Part shown: piece by piece, positions 31,875 to 40,541 of the stretch
Layout: the number at the start of each line of letters is the position of its first letter
Numbering within the stretch: position 1 is the first letter of the stretch
Assembly: GCF_000808575.1 (NCBI RefSeq)
Contig: NZ_JWLW01000066.1
Location: 310,001-374,000, forward strand
Length of the DNA: 64,000 bases
From: Alteromonas marina
GTDB taxonomy: Bacteria; Pseudomonadota; Gammaproteobacteria; Enterobacterales; Alteromonadaceae
Direction of reading: 5' to 3'
Translations under genes and position numbers: made by a program
Notes under the pieces: model-generated
The model's input: only the letters and a program-made list of their open reading frames with translations
The model's database searches: none
Told to the model about the DNA's origin: nothing

Positions 31875-33158
31875 TTACCAATCGGTTAATGCTGCCATAG
31901 TAAAAATCTCATCTTCGAAAGCAAGCACCACACGTTGCGCTTCAATATTGACGATTTGCACTCTATCAGCAATCCAGTCGCCCTCACCTATTTGACGGCC
32001 ATTGACTCTCACCCATCTATCGGCAGGACGAGACGCATACATATGCGCGCTAAAGTTCATGGTAGGAAGTCGTGTTAACAAGCGAACGGGTAACTGATCT
32101 ACACGGGGTAGTTCGTCTTTAACCGTCACCCTTGTTTGCTCTTCAGCGGGTGTATTATCTTGTGCCTTTGAGTCTAGCGCTTCAACGGCAGCATTAAAAC
32201 GGGCCATGAGCTCTGGCGACACGGATACGTCAGATTGAGACGTAGCTTCATTTAATACTTTCCCTTCATAATTCCCTGAAGTCTCAGTTTGTCTTGTATC
32301 CATTGAAGAGCTACGCTCATATCCATTACTCGGCTCGGCGCCAGAACGTTGGGACACATCGTTATTGTAGCGATTCTGAGTACCTGTTGTGTTTGGGTTT
32401 GTATTTGGAACTGCACCTGAATCAGTATTTTGCGTTGCAGCTAAGTTGCCAACAGACTGGTTATTTACCATAGCGTTCGGTTGCGTGCCTTGCTGGGATG
32501 CACCGCCGTTACTAACGTTGGCATTTACCGCTGTGTTAGCAGTTTCATTTAAACCTGCGTTTTGCCCGCTTCCCTGAATGTTAGAAGACACCTGTTCACT
32601 TTTGTTGCTGGAAGTGCCTGGTGTTTCATTACTACTTTGCGTGGTCGTAAGCGCTGAAGCGCCTCCGCTTGTTTCAACCTGTGAAACTGAGCTTTCAGAG
32701 TCTGCCACCGGTACAGAAGCGGGTGCAGTTAACATTGGCCACCAGCGCTTTGCCGTGGCGGCGGAAAAGCCAATGCATAAGCCGCCAAGAATAACGACGG
32801 CAAAAAGGGCAACTTGTTTGGTGTACAGCTTCCATGCTGACGGAAGCCCTTCAACTGTGGGTAAAAACAAGCTTCGATTAAACTGCTCGTTGAGGGATTT
32901 ATCAAATTTGGCGGTAGTGTCGTGCTCGCCCCGAAGCAAAGCTTGGGTCTGTGTTCTATGATGAACTGCCGGCGCTATTTCCACGGTTTGCTCAGGGTCT
33001 ATTTCGACCTCTTGCACGCCCATTTCAGACAAGCCCTGCACCATAGCGTCACTTGTCACTAAACCCGACTTTCTAATTTTAACAGGCCCGTTCTGCTTGG
33101 TAATTTGAACAATCACCATACCGGGTTTTAAATGGTCAGTGGCAACGATATTAGACAT
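31875..33158 (-). CDS. gspB: GspB-type type II secretion assembly protein with DUF3391-like N-terminus
   Basis: GspB (ExeB) works with the GspA (ExeA) ATPase to place the type II secretion secretin in the outer membrane. The C-terminal 75 residues match the GspB domain: LPVRLLTRLPTMNFSAHMY, WVRVNGRQIGEGDWIADRVQ and VVLAFEDEIFTM. The middle has one membrane segment (about residues 113-133) and a long Ser/Thr/Asn/Gln-rich spacer (about 145-330) that can span the periplasm. The cytoplasmic N-terminus (residues 5-60, LKPGMVIVQITKQNGPVKIR) is not a usual GspB part; it resembles the DUF3391 domain of the neighbouring HD-GYP protein. It overlaps gspA by eight bases. 427 residues. Confidence 0.82.
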   Translation of the reverse strand: MSNIVATDHLKPGMVIVQITKQNGPVKIRKSGLVTSDAMVQGLSEMGVQEVEIDPEQTVEIAPAVHHRTQTQALLRGEHDTTAKFDKSLNEQFNRSLFLPTVEGLPSAWKLYTKQVALFAVVILGGLCIGFSAATAKRWWPMLTAPASVPVADSESSVSQVETSGGASALTTTQSSNETPGTSSNKSEQVSSNIQGSGQNAGLNETANTAVNANVSNGGASQQGTQPNAMVNNQSVGNLAATQNTDSGAVPNTNPNTTGTQNRYNNDVSQRSGAEPSNGYERSSSMDTRQTETSGNYEGKVLNEATSQSDVSVSPELMARFNAAVEALDSKAQDNTPAEEQTRVTVKDELPRVDQLPVRLLTRLPTMNFSAHMYASRPADRWVRVNGRQIGEGDWIADRVQIVNIEAQRVVLAFEDEIFTMAALTDW

Positions 33159-34062
33159 ACAAACTCCCTAAACCGTAACCGAATATAATGGCCAAAACAA
33201 ACGCCGATGCTAGATACCATTTACGCTGGCTTTGCACGCGCTGACTGACAACATCTTCACCTAGAATTTGCTCTGCCGCAGCCAAGAATATAGGCTTTTG
33301 CACAACCGCATGCTGCTTAGTAAAAGATAAGGTTAACGCTCGGTCGCACAGCAAGTTAATCACTCTTGGAATTCCGCCGGTAATTTGATGCACCGCACGC
33401 AATGTAGACTTACTGAAAATGCTGATATCACCTCCAGCCACACTTAAGCGGTGTGCTATGTAAGCACTAACTTCTGGCGCAGTTAAGGGCAGCAGGTGGT
33501 AACGAGCGGTAATGCGTTGAGCCAGCTGACGTAATTCGTTACGCTTTAACAACTGCTGTAATTCAGGCTGACCTATCAATACTACCTTTAACAGTTTTTC
33601 ACGATTCGTTTCTAGGTTGGTCAATAAACGAAGTTGTTCTAGTACTTCGGGCAACAGATGCTGCGCTTCATCAACCATTAGTACCGTATTCATGCCTGAC
33701 TGATGATTCTCTGCTAACTTAGACAAAATCAAATCGGTGAAGTACTTAAGGCTTGCTTTTTCAGGTGTATAAGCCAAGCCTAGCTCATCACAAACCGTTG
33801 CTAATAGCTCGAGGGCGGATAAGGTAGGATTCAAAATCATGGCTACCTGCGTATTATCGGGTAGCTGCTGCAACAGTTTTCTCGATACCGTTGTTTTTCC
33901 CGTGCCCACTTCTCCGGTGAGCATTACAAAACCACCGCTTTCTCTGAGGCCAAAGGTCAAATGGGCCAAGGCCTCTTTGTGCCTAGGGCTCATATACAAA
34001 TAATCGGGGTTAGGCGCAATCGAAAAAGGATTGTCATTTAACCCGAAGTAGTTCAAATACAT
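33151..34062 (-). CDS. gspA: GspA/ExeA-type AAA ATPase, short form
   Basis: A 303-residue AAA ATPase of the ExeA group. It starts with the family signature MYLNYFGLNDNPFSIAPNP and LYMSPRHKEALAHL, then Walker A MLTGEVGTGKTTV, Walker B VLMVDEAQHL, and GGIPRVINLLCDRAL. One C-terminal membrane segment (about residues 285-301) ends the protein. Aeromonas ExeA (547 residues) has a periplasmic peptidoglycan-binding domain after that segment; it is missing here, so peptidoglycan contact would have to come from GspB or another protein. MshM of type IV pili is related, but the adjacent GspB-like gene favours a type II secretion role. Confidence 0.85.
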   Translation of the reverse strand: MYLNYFGLNDNPFSIAPNPDYLYMSPRHKEALAHLTFGLRESGGFVMLTGEVGTGKTTVSRKLLQQLPDNTQVAMILNPTLSALELLATVCDELGLAYTPEKASLKYFTDLILSKLAENHQSGMNTVLMVDEAQHLLPEVLEQLRLLTNLETNREKLLKVVLIGQPELQQLLKRNELRQLAQRITARYHLLPLTAPEVSAYIAHRLSVAGGDISIFSKSTLRAVHQITGGIPRVINLLCDRALTLSFTKQHAVVQKPIFLAAAEQILGEDVVSQRVQSQRKWYLASAFVLAIIFGYGLGSLYV

Positions 34063-34281
34063 GGTTGCTGAAGCGCCTATCTGTTTTAATTTTTAACGAC
34101 GAATAAACTACCAGACGCAACCTTGAAGTGAAAGCGCATAACGATGTGGCTACGAATTTTATTTGTAACATTGCTATACTGCGCCTCTGTTACCTTGGGA
34201 AGGTTGATTTTCGTTACACGTCAAAAGTCGATGCATTCCCAATCTAAAAAGTATTACTGACTAATAAATCGTTGGAAGAGC

Positions 34282-35460
34282 ATGCAAGTATATCTCGTTG
34301 GTGGCGCAGTGCGTGACGCACTGTTAAACAGAAAAGTTGTTGAACGCGACTATGTCGTGGTGGGCGCCACGCCAGAAAAAATGCTCAGCCAGGGTTTTAC
34401 CCAAGTAGGCAAAGACTTCCCTGTTTTTTTACACCCTAAAACACAGGAAGAATACGCACTTGCACGTACAGAACGTAAGTCAGGAAAAGGTTACACTGGT
34501 TTTGTATGCGATGCGTCAAGCTCGGTGACGTTAGAAGAAGATTTGTTAAGACGGGACCTTACCGTTAACGCGATAGCGCAAGACAACTATGGAAAACTCA
34601 TCGACCCCTATGGTGGTAAAAAAGATTTAGAAAACCGCGTACTTCGCCACGTATCTGAAGCCTTTAGTGAAGACCCTCTGCGCGTATTTCGCGTTGCTCG
34701 GTTTGCAACCCGCTATGCTTATTTAGGGTTTACTATCGCCACTGAAACCATGGCACTTATGCAATCCATGGCCGAAAGCGGCGAGTTAAGCACGCTAAGT
34801 GCTGAGCGGGTATGGCAAGAAACAAAGCGTAGTCTTTTAGAGAAAACACCGCATGTTTTTTTCACTGTATTAAACCAAGCCCACGGTCTTAATGACTGGT
34901 TTACTGAGCTTGAAAGTAACTTAGATACTGCTTTGGCATCATTAAAAACGGCGGTAGATCTAGAAAAGGCTGAAAACGAGAGCTTTGTTAAAGACACCAG
35001 TTCAGAAACCCCATTACCTGAAAGCAGCGATTCAGAAACCGCTAGGCTGATAACAAGATTTACTGCTCTGCTCTCTCACCTTGGTGAGGAAGATGCGAAG
35101 CAATTATGTAGCCGACTCAAAGTGCAGAACCAAGTTAGTGAAATTGTCATCCTTGCCTGCAAATTCAAAGATTTTCTATTGACTATGCAGAACTCTCCCG
35201 CCGACCTCCTCGCCTTATTCAATGGCTGTGATGCATGGAGAAGAGAAGAGCGTTTTACATTATTACTTAGCGCTTTTGCGCCTTATGCTCATAGCAAAGG
35301 CGTAGATTGGCAAGAACAACAAAAGCGCATCGAAAATGCATTAGCCGCCGCCAAACAAGTGAACGTGCAAGACATCATTGCCACCGGCGTTAAAGGCCCC
35401 GAAATAAAAGACGCGCTTAACCGGGCAAAACTATCCGCTATTGCCTCGATTACTGATTAG
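34282..35460 (+). CDS. cca: CCA tRNA nucleotidyltransferase without HD motif
   Basis: This adds or repairs the 3' CCA of tRNAs. The N-terminal catalytic domain is very like E. coli Cca: YLVGGAVRDALL, the acidic pair in VERDYVVVG, QVGKDFPVFLHP, YALARTERKSG, LLRRDLTVNA and DPLRVFRVARFATRYA. The E. coli enzyme also has a C-terminal HD phosphohydrolase domain; here the corresponding region reads FTALLSHLGEED, without the HD pair, and is preceded by a low-complexity Ser/Glu stretch (about residues 226-252). So it is probably only a nucleotidyltransferase. 392 residues against 412. It stands alone with no clear terminator. Confidence 0.93.
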   Translation: MQVYLVGGAVRDALLNRKVVERDYVVVGATPEKMLSQGFTQVGKDFPVFLHPKTQEEYALARTERKSGKGYTGFVCDASSSVTLEEDLLRRDLTVNAIAQDNYGKLIDPYGGKKDLENRVLRHVSEAFSEDPLRVFRVARFATRYAYLGFTIATETMALMQSMAESGELSTLSAERVWQETKRSLLEKTPHVFFTVLNQAHGLNDWFTELESNLDTALASLKTAVDLEKAENESFVKDTSSETPLPESSDSETARLITRFTALLSHLGEEDAKQLCSRLKVQNQVSEIVILACKFKDFLLTMQNSPADLLALFNGCDAWRREERFTLLLSAFAPYAHSKGVDWQEQQKRIENALAAAKQVNVQDIIATGVKGPEIKDALNRAKLSAIASITD

Positions 35461-35610
35461 ATTAGACGTCCTCTTTCCCTGATATGGTAGGTAACTCCAT
35501 ACCACAATGTGTATTTACCTACGGTGTGTGAATTTAACGCCAGTTTTTCTCAATGTTTTGGTATAGCAATGCTACAATACGCCCCATTCATTTAGAGCGT
35601 TTTTTATACT

Positions 35611-36837
35611 ATGACTTTCGAAGAACTCGAATTAGACGAAGCACTGTGTCACGCAGTTGCCGACATGGGGTTTGATACTCCAACTAGCATTCAAGAACTG
35701 GTTATCCCGCATGCGTTGGATGGACGAGATATCTTGGCCTCTGCTCCTACGGGTACCGGTAAAACTGCCGCATTCTTATTGCCTGCGTGCCAGTTTTTAC
35801 TTGATTACCCGCGTAGACAGCCTGGTGCCACACGCATTTTGATCCTAACGCCTACCCGCGAGTTAGCGTTACAGGTATACGAACAAGCGCTTGCTATTAC
35901 CAAGCATACACAAATTGTGTGCGGCGTAATAACCGGTGGTATTAACTATGGTACCGATAAAGAAACCTTAAGCAAGAATCTCGATATTCTTGTGGCCACG
36001 CCAGGTCGTTTGCTTGAGCATATCGAAAAAGAGGCAGCAGATTGCCGTGATATCGAGTGTTTGATCCTAGATGAAGCTGACCGCATGTTGGATATGGGTT
36101 TCTCAACGGTAGTTAACCAAATTGCTGCCGAAGCGCGCTGGCGCAAGCAAAACCTATTGTTCTCTGCCACGCTTGAAGGCAAAGGCGTTAAGACCTTCGC
36201 TCATGACATTCTTAACAATCCTGAAGTGATTGAAGCGAACCCATCGCGTAAAGAAAAGAACAAAATTCATCAGTGGTATCACCTTGCTGACGATATGAAC
36301 CACAAGCAAGCGTTGCTAGTGAATATTTTGAAGCAAGAAACGACGACGTCAGCGGTGGTGTTTGTGAAAACCCGCGAACGCCTGCAAATGCTAAAGGACT
36401 TCTTAGCCTCGAAAGATATTCCAGTGTGCTGGTTACAGGGCGAAATGCCACAAGACAAACGTATTGCAGCGCTAGCCCGTTTCAAAAGTGGTGAAGTACC
36501 TATCTTGCTGGCAACGGATGTTGCAGCCCGTGGTATTGATGTGCCAAACGTAAGCCATGTTATTAACTTCGACATGCCACGCAAAGCCGACGTTTATGTT
36601 CACCGCATTGGCAGAACCGGCCGCGCTGGCGCCAAAGGTACTGCAATATCTTTGGTTGAGGCCCACGATTTTGACATGGTAGCCAAAACCGCACGTTACA
36701 TGGGCGAACCACTTAAAGCTCGCGTTATTGACGAGCTACGCCCTAAAAACAAAACACCTAAAATTGGCCCGAAAAAGAAAAAAGTAAAGGCCAAAGACAA
36801 AGCCAAGGCAAAAGCTAAGCCTAAGAAGAAAAAGTAA
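35611..36837 (+). CDS. srmB: DEAD-box RNA helicase SrmB
   Basis: SrmB assists early assembly of the 50S ribosomal subunit. Helicase motifs in order: the Q motif GFDTPTSIQELVIP, motif I APTGTGKT, PTRELALQ, TPGRLLEH, motif II LDEADRML, SAT, and the C-terminal HRIGRTGRAG. The tail after residue 380 is Lys-rich (KKKKVKAKDKAKAKAKPKKK). Overall sequence fits SrmB better than RhlE, RhlB or DeaD, for example the LSKNLDILVATPGRLLEHIE and MNHKQALLVNIL stretches. 408 residues. A likely -10 box TACAAT (35573-35578) precedes it. Confidence 0.9.
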   Translation: MTFEELELDEALCHAVADMGFDTPTSIQELVIPHALDGRDILASAPTGTGKTAAFLLPACQFLLDYPRRQPGATRILILTPTRELALQVYEQALAITKHTQIVCGVITGGINYGTDKETLSKNLDILVATPGRLLEHIEKEAADCRDIECLILDEADRMLDMGFSTVVNQIAAEARWRKQNLLFSATLEGKGVKTFAHDILNNPEVIEANPSRKEKNKIHQWYHLADDMNHKQALLVNILKQETTTSAVVFVKTRERLQMLKDFLASKDIPVCWLQGEMPQDKRIAALARFKSGEVPILLATDVAARGIDVPNVSHVINFDMPRKADVYVHRIGRTGRAGAKGTAISLVEAHDFDMVAKTARYMGEPLKARVIDELRPKNKTPKIGPKKKKVKAKDKAKAKAKPKKKK

Positions 36838-36872
36838 AACTCGAGCACTTAGAAGCTGAGCGATGCGATGGC

Positions 36873-36978
36873 CGAAGGTTGGGAGTGGCTTTCGCAAACA
36901 CGCGGTAAACACATCCATGTGCGCTCCGCTGCCGCATCCCTGCGGCAGAGGGTTTGCTCAAACCACTCTCAACCTTCG
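36873..36978. repeat. Long imperfect inverted repeat with nested hairpin
   Basis: CGAAGGTTGGGAGTGG (36873-36888) matches the reverse complement of CCACTCTCAACCTTCG (36963-36978) at 15 of 16 positions, and complementarity continues inward through the GCAAAC/GTTTGC segments. The centre holds a perfect 8-bp hairpin, CTGCCGCA (36929-36936) and TGCGGCAG (36941-36948), loop TCCC. It fills most of the srmB-rdgB gap and is more GC-rich than its surroundings. It looks like a dispersed palindromic element (REP or MITE type) rather than a simple terminator, as no T run follows. Confidence 0.75.
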
Positions 36979-37057
36979 TCCTGAATAACCTAAAGTAACC
37001 TGATAAATGTGTTCGAGCTTATTTCAGGAGCAAAGAAAAAACGAGGAGTCTGGCACA

Positions 37058-37660
37058 ATGAAATTTCCAGAAAAAATTGTTCTAGCCACAGGTAATCAAG
37101 GCAAGGTGCGAGAGTTTGCATCCTTATTTGCAGATTACGGCGTAGACGTTGTGGCGCAAAAAGAATTAGGTGTATCTGATGTGCCTGAAACAGGCACAAC
37201 ATTCGTTGAAAATGCCATTATTAAAGCGCGTCATGCGGCACAAATAACAGGCCTTCCTGCTATTGCTGACGACTCAGGCTTAGTAGTTGACGCCCTTGGC
37301 GGTGCACCCGGTATTTATTCAGCCCGCTATGCTGGCGCTGATGCAACTGACGATACCAATATCGACAAGCTATTAGCTGCCCTTAATGGCGAAACCCAGC
37401 GTAAAGCGCATTTCTTCTGTACTCTAGTATTTATGCGCCATGCTGACGACCCAGTACCATTAGTTAGTCAAGGCAAGTGGCAAGGCGAAATCTTAACTGC
37501 TCGCTCTGGTAACGACGGTTTTGGTTACGACCCAGTTTTTCACGTGCCAACTCATGGCTGTACTGCGGCAGAATTGGAGAAAGCCGAAAAGAACCGTATT
37601 AGCCATCGCGGCAACGCCCTAGCGATTTTGCTTGATAATATGAGAGCGACTTTTGCGTAA
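37058..37660 (+). CDS. rdgB: XTP/dITP diphosphatase (RdgB/HAM1)
   Basis: This house-cleaning enzyme hydrolyses dITP and XTP to monophosphates, keeping deaminated purines out of DNA. Motifs: [14 protein letters not shown] at the N-terminus, [48 protein letters not shown] and the end NRISHRGNA. The frame is open from 37007, but AGGAG at 37044-37048 places the start at the ATG at 37058, giving 200 residues, the family norm. It overlaps hemW by eight bases, as in E. coli where the two are also adjacent. Confidence 0.96.
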   Translation: MKFPEKIVLATGNQGKVREFASLFADYGVDVVAQKELGVSDVPETGTTFVENAIIKARHAAQITGLPAIADDSGLVVDALGGAPGIYSARYAGADATDDTNIDKLLAALNGETQRKAHFFCTLVFMRHADDPVPLVSQGKWQGEILTARSGNDGFGYDPVFHVPTHGCTAAELEKAEKNRISHRGNALAILLDNMRATFA

Positions 37661-38792
37661 TCCACCGCTTAGCCTTTATATCCACATTCCTTGGTGTGTT
37701 CAAAAGTGTCCGTACTGTGATTTTAACTCTCACGGGCTTAAGTCTGATTTACCCGAGAAAGAATATGTGGCGCACCTGCTTGACGATTTAGCCATTGATG
37801 CCAAACGCATTGGCGACCGCCCCGTCGAGACAATCTTTATAGGCGGTGGCACGCCCAGTTTGTTTTCAAGCGAGGCCATGGCTGACATCTTAAACGGTGT
37901 TAAACAGCGGGTTAACTTGAGCGACACTGCTGAAATAACCATGGAAGCCAATCCAGGTACCGTTGAGGCAGGTAAGTTTACGGGCTTTTATCAGGCAGGC
38001 GTAAACCGAATATCGGTGGGTATTCAAAGCTTTCAGCCGAAACATTTAAAGGTGCTGGGCCGTATTCACGATGAGAACCAAGCCGAAAATGCAGTGAAAC
38101 AAGCGCACAGCGCGGGGCTACCTACATTTAATTTAGATCTTATGCATGGATTGCCGGAACAAAGCGTCGACAATGCCATGACAGATCTAAAGCAAGGTAT
38201 TGAGTTAAACCCTTACCACCTGTCGTGGTATCAGCTTACTATCGAGCCAAACACGCCTTTTTATTCCAAGCCGCCAGAGTTACCTGACGACGACATTCTG
38301 TGGGAAATACAGGAGAAAGGCCACTGCCTTTTAGAGCAGGCGGGCTATCAGCAGTACGAGATTTCAGGCTACGCTAAAGCAGGGCATCAATGCCGCCATA
38401 ACCTTAATTACTGGCGCTTTGGCGACTATTTAGGCATTGGCTGTGGTGCACACGGCAAGATTACCGATGCCGCTAACGGCACTATTCATCGTACCGTTAA
38501 AGTTAAGCATCCACGAGGCTACATGGAAATGAGCCGCCCGTATTTAGATACGCAAACGCTGGTTAGTGCAGACGACCTGCCGTTTGAGTTTTTTATGAAT
38601 AGGTTTCGTTTAGTTGAGCCTTGCCCGATAAGTGATTTTAACGACTTCACTGGTACTGAGTTAACGGATGACGTCAAGCGCGCGCTGTCTGATGCTCATC
38701 AACAAGGGCTACTTTCTATTTCAGAGAGTCACTGGCAGGTAACTGCTAAAGGGCGCAGATATCTTAACTCTCTGCTGTCGTGTTTCGTATAA
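37653..38792 (+). CDS. hemW: Radical SAM heme chaperone HemW
   Basis: HemW binds heme and delivers it to respiratory enzymes; it was long annotated as an oxygen-independent coproporphyrinogen oxidase. The radical-SAM cluster motif is [15 protein letters not shown] (CX3CX2C) near residues 11-25, followed by [21 protein letters not shown] and [12 protein letters not shown]. 379 residues. The start is a TTG inside the end of rdgB, and there is no in-frame ATG before the conserved core. A terminator follows. Confidence 0.94.
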   Translation: MRNPPLSLYIHIPWCVQKCPYCDFNSHGLKSDLPEKEYVAHLLDDLAIDAKRIGDRPVETIFIGGGTPSLFSSEAMADILNGVKQRVNLSDTAEITMEANPGTVEAGKFTGFYQAGVNRISVGIQSFQPKHLKVLGRIHDENQAENAVKQAHSAGLPTFNLDLMHGLPEQSVDNAMTDLKQGIELNPYHLSWYQLTIEPNTPFYSKPPELPDDDILWEIQEKGHCLLEQAGYQQYEISGYAKAGHQCRHNLNYWRFGDYLGIGCGAHGKITDAANGTIHRTVKVKHPRGYMEMSRPYLDTQTLVSADDLPFEFFMNRFRLVEPCPISDFNDFTGTELTDDVKRALSDAHQQGLLSISESHWQVTAKGRRYLNSLLSCFV

Positions 38793-38828
38793 TCTTGCCG
38801 TTTTGAGTTAACCAAAAAGCTAGATCAA

Positions 38829-38856
38829 AAAAGCCTGCTCACGCAGGCTTTTCTGT
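38829..38856 (+). terminator. Intrinsic terminator after hemW
   Basis: AAGCCTGC (38831-38838) pairs with GCAGGCTT (38843-38850) around TCAC, with A residues before and a short T-rich tail after; it could also serve the convergent YggN-like gene. Confidence 0.85.
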
Positions 38857-38903
38857 ATTAATCAGTCTTTAAGCACTATTAGTACACGTATTACTTATTT
38901 CAA

Positions 38904-39704
38904 CTAGTTTTCACTCTTATCATGTCGCGTAATGATATTGTAAGGCTTGAATGCAGGCACACTTGCTCGAAGGTTCTCTTCCGCTACATCTAGGCGTTTG
39001 AGCTTTTCACAAAACCACTCTGCCTTTTTACGCAATGTCGTAGCTTTATCACCTACATCCAGATGCTCGCCCACATTATTAAGCTGACGAGTAATTTCCG
39101 CTACTTTCTCTTGGTTAACCTCGCCGCTTCCAGTGTTGATGCCGCTTATCGCCGATAATATACCGCCTACTGAGGTAGAAATTGCTTCCTCAAGCTGTGC
39201 TTCAATTTCACTATCCACGAATTCATCAACGCTTTCCAGTGACCCAGGGCCGATAAAATAATGATTACTGGCATGCCTGAATTTATCTTTCACGCGGTTT
39301 TGAACACGCTTCATAGCAGCATTCAAACGCTCATAGCTATCGTGATCACTGCCCACTAAGCCTAGGTAAACATGCTCAATGGTATCAATAGCTAAATCTA
39401 CACCTTCGGTGGCCAAAATAATCATTTTTGGTACTACATAGTGTAACCCTGAAGCATACTCTTCTAGCCACTGCCGTTCTTGCTCATTCAAGGTTTGCCA
39501 ACGTCCACCTACAAACAGCTGGTTTTGGTTATTAATCTGAACTACGGTGCGGGTTTTATCCATTACGCGAAGCTGCTCGTTATTAACGGCAATACCGTAG
39601 GCAAAATCAATATTGCATGTATATTCAGCTTGCGCCGATGTGCTAAGTCCAGCGAATAAACAAATTGTAAAAAGGGCAGCCTTAAGGCTCGATATCATTT
39701 TCAT
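38904..39704 (-). CDS. YggN-like periplasmic protein (DUF2884)
   Basis: A 266-residue protein with a clear signal peptide (cleavage after about Ala25 in AQAEYTC). The mature part matches the YggN/DUF2884 family: the N-terminal beta region (DFAYGIAVNNEQLRVMD, QLFVGGRWQTLNEQERQWLEEY) and a helical remainder containing AISTSVGGILSAISGI. E. coli YggN (239 residues) is periplasmic and of unknown function, and is also encoded close to rdgB-hemW, so the neighbourhood is conserved. Confidence 0.85.
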   Translation of the reverse strand: MKMISSLKAALFTICLFAGLSTSAQAEYTCNIDFAYGIAVNNEQLRVMDKTRTVVQINNQNQLFVGGRWQTLNEQERQWLEEYASGLHYVVPKMIILATEGVDLAIDTIEHVYLGLVGSDHDSYERLNAAMKRVQNRVKDKFRHASNHYFIGPGSLESVDEFVDSEIEAQLEEAISTSVGGILSAISGINTGSGEVNQEKVAEITRQLNNVGEHLDVGDKATTLRKKAEWFCEKLKRLDVAEENLRASVPAFKPYNIITRHDKSEN

Positions 39705-39868
39705 ACCAACATTGTGGCTAGCTTACTGGGAAATAAAAAGCCATCATGAGTCTAACGTGCTAAAAATCAGGTTGAACATGTCGAGATGATCAATATACGC
39801 AACACATAGACGGGTCATGAATGAGAACGATATTTATCTGCACCTTTAACGTTCAGGCCTAGTACAAC

Positions 39869-39894
39869 AAAGCACGCATTATAGAGCGTGCTTT
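39869..39894. repeat. Perfect hairpin downstream of the DUF1566 genes
   Basis: AAAGCACGC (39869-39877) and GCGTGCTTT (39886-39894) form a perfect 9-bp stem. It is about 70 bases past the end of the DUF1566 gene on the minus strand; no T run follows, so it is at best a weak terminator. Confidence 0.55.
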
Positions 39895-39966
39895 GGTGAT
39901 AAAAAGTCTAAGTGTCAGATACTAGACTAAAGACGAATGCAAAGTGGTGTAGATCTTTTCCTACCT

Positions 39967-40539
39967 CTATTCGTTGGTGTAGGTGCGCACCAGTCGTACG
40001 TAAATGAAACGGTCTTTCTCTTTAATCGAGTGGCTCGCATTAAAGAACGCAACAACCCAGGCTCTGTCTGGATCATCAGCCGAAGGGGTAGAAGTCCAAA
40101 AATCATCCGGAGGCGTAGCTGGGAAAAGCGAGCTATTAATCGCCGGTCGTACGCAGTCGCGTTCCGTTAAGGTGGCCAACTCTTTAACGTTGGGCAAGCG
40201 CCATCCTAGCAGGTCTTCGTTACTCGCCTGCTGCGCAAGTTGTAGCGCCTGCTGCCACGTATACTTCACCGCTTCACCGCTACACGTCGAGCCATCCCAA
40301 GTTTGTCCTTCGGAACAACGTCTCCAAACTAAATCTGTGGTAGTATCCAACAAAGTACTAGTAGTCACTGCTTCGAAATTATCGTTTGGCGTGGTTTCTA
40401 GTCCATCAGACAGACACTCTTGGGCGAAAGCTGAAAGCGACGCACTAGCAAACAATGTCGAGGCCACAACCATTTTGAGTGTAGTTAGCACTGTGCTTTT
40501 CTGTACGCGTTGAGCGGATTTATTGACTTTATTGCTCAT
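39967..40539 (-). CDS. Secreted DUF1566 domain protein
   Basis: A 190-residue protein with an N-terminal export signal (about residues 20-40, ending SLSAFAQ). The mature part is a single DUF1566 (Lcl C-terminal-like) domain: LDTTTDLVWRRCSEG, YTWQQALQLAQQ, WRLPNVKELATL, and an end RFIYVRLVRTY. These domains resemble sulfatase-modifying/C-type-lectin-like folds and occur in surface proteins; a specific function is not known. It begins two bases after the larger DUF1566 lipoprotein gene, so the two form an operon. Confidence 0.8.
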   Translation of the reverse strand: MSNKVNKSAQRVQKSTVLTTLKMVVASTLFASASLSAFAQECLSDGLETTPNDNFEAVTTSTLLDTTTDLVWRRCSEGQTWDGSTCSGEAVKYTWQQALQLAQQASNEDLLGWRLPNVKELATLTERDCVRPAINSSLFPATPPDDFWTSTPSADDPDRAWVVAFFNASHSIKEKDRFIYVRLVRTYTNE

Positions 40540-40541
40540 GA

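Noticed and set aside
35488-35521. TAGGTAA/TTACCTA inverted repeat between cca and srmB
   Set aside because: Only 7 bp with a 20-base loop in AT-rich sequence; likely chance.
40004-40513. 169-codon plus-strand open frame
   Set aside because: Antisense to the DUF1566 gene, which has a signal peptide and conserved domain; the plus frame has neither.
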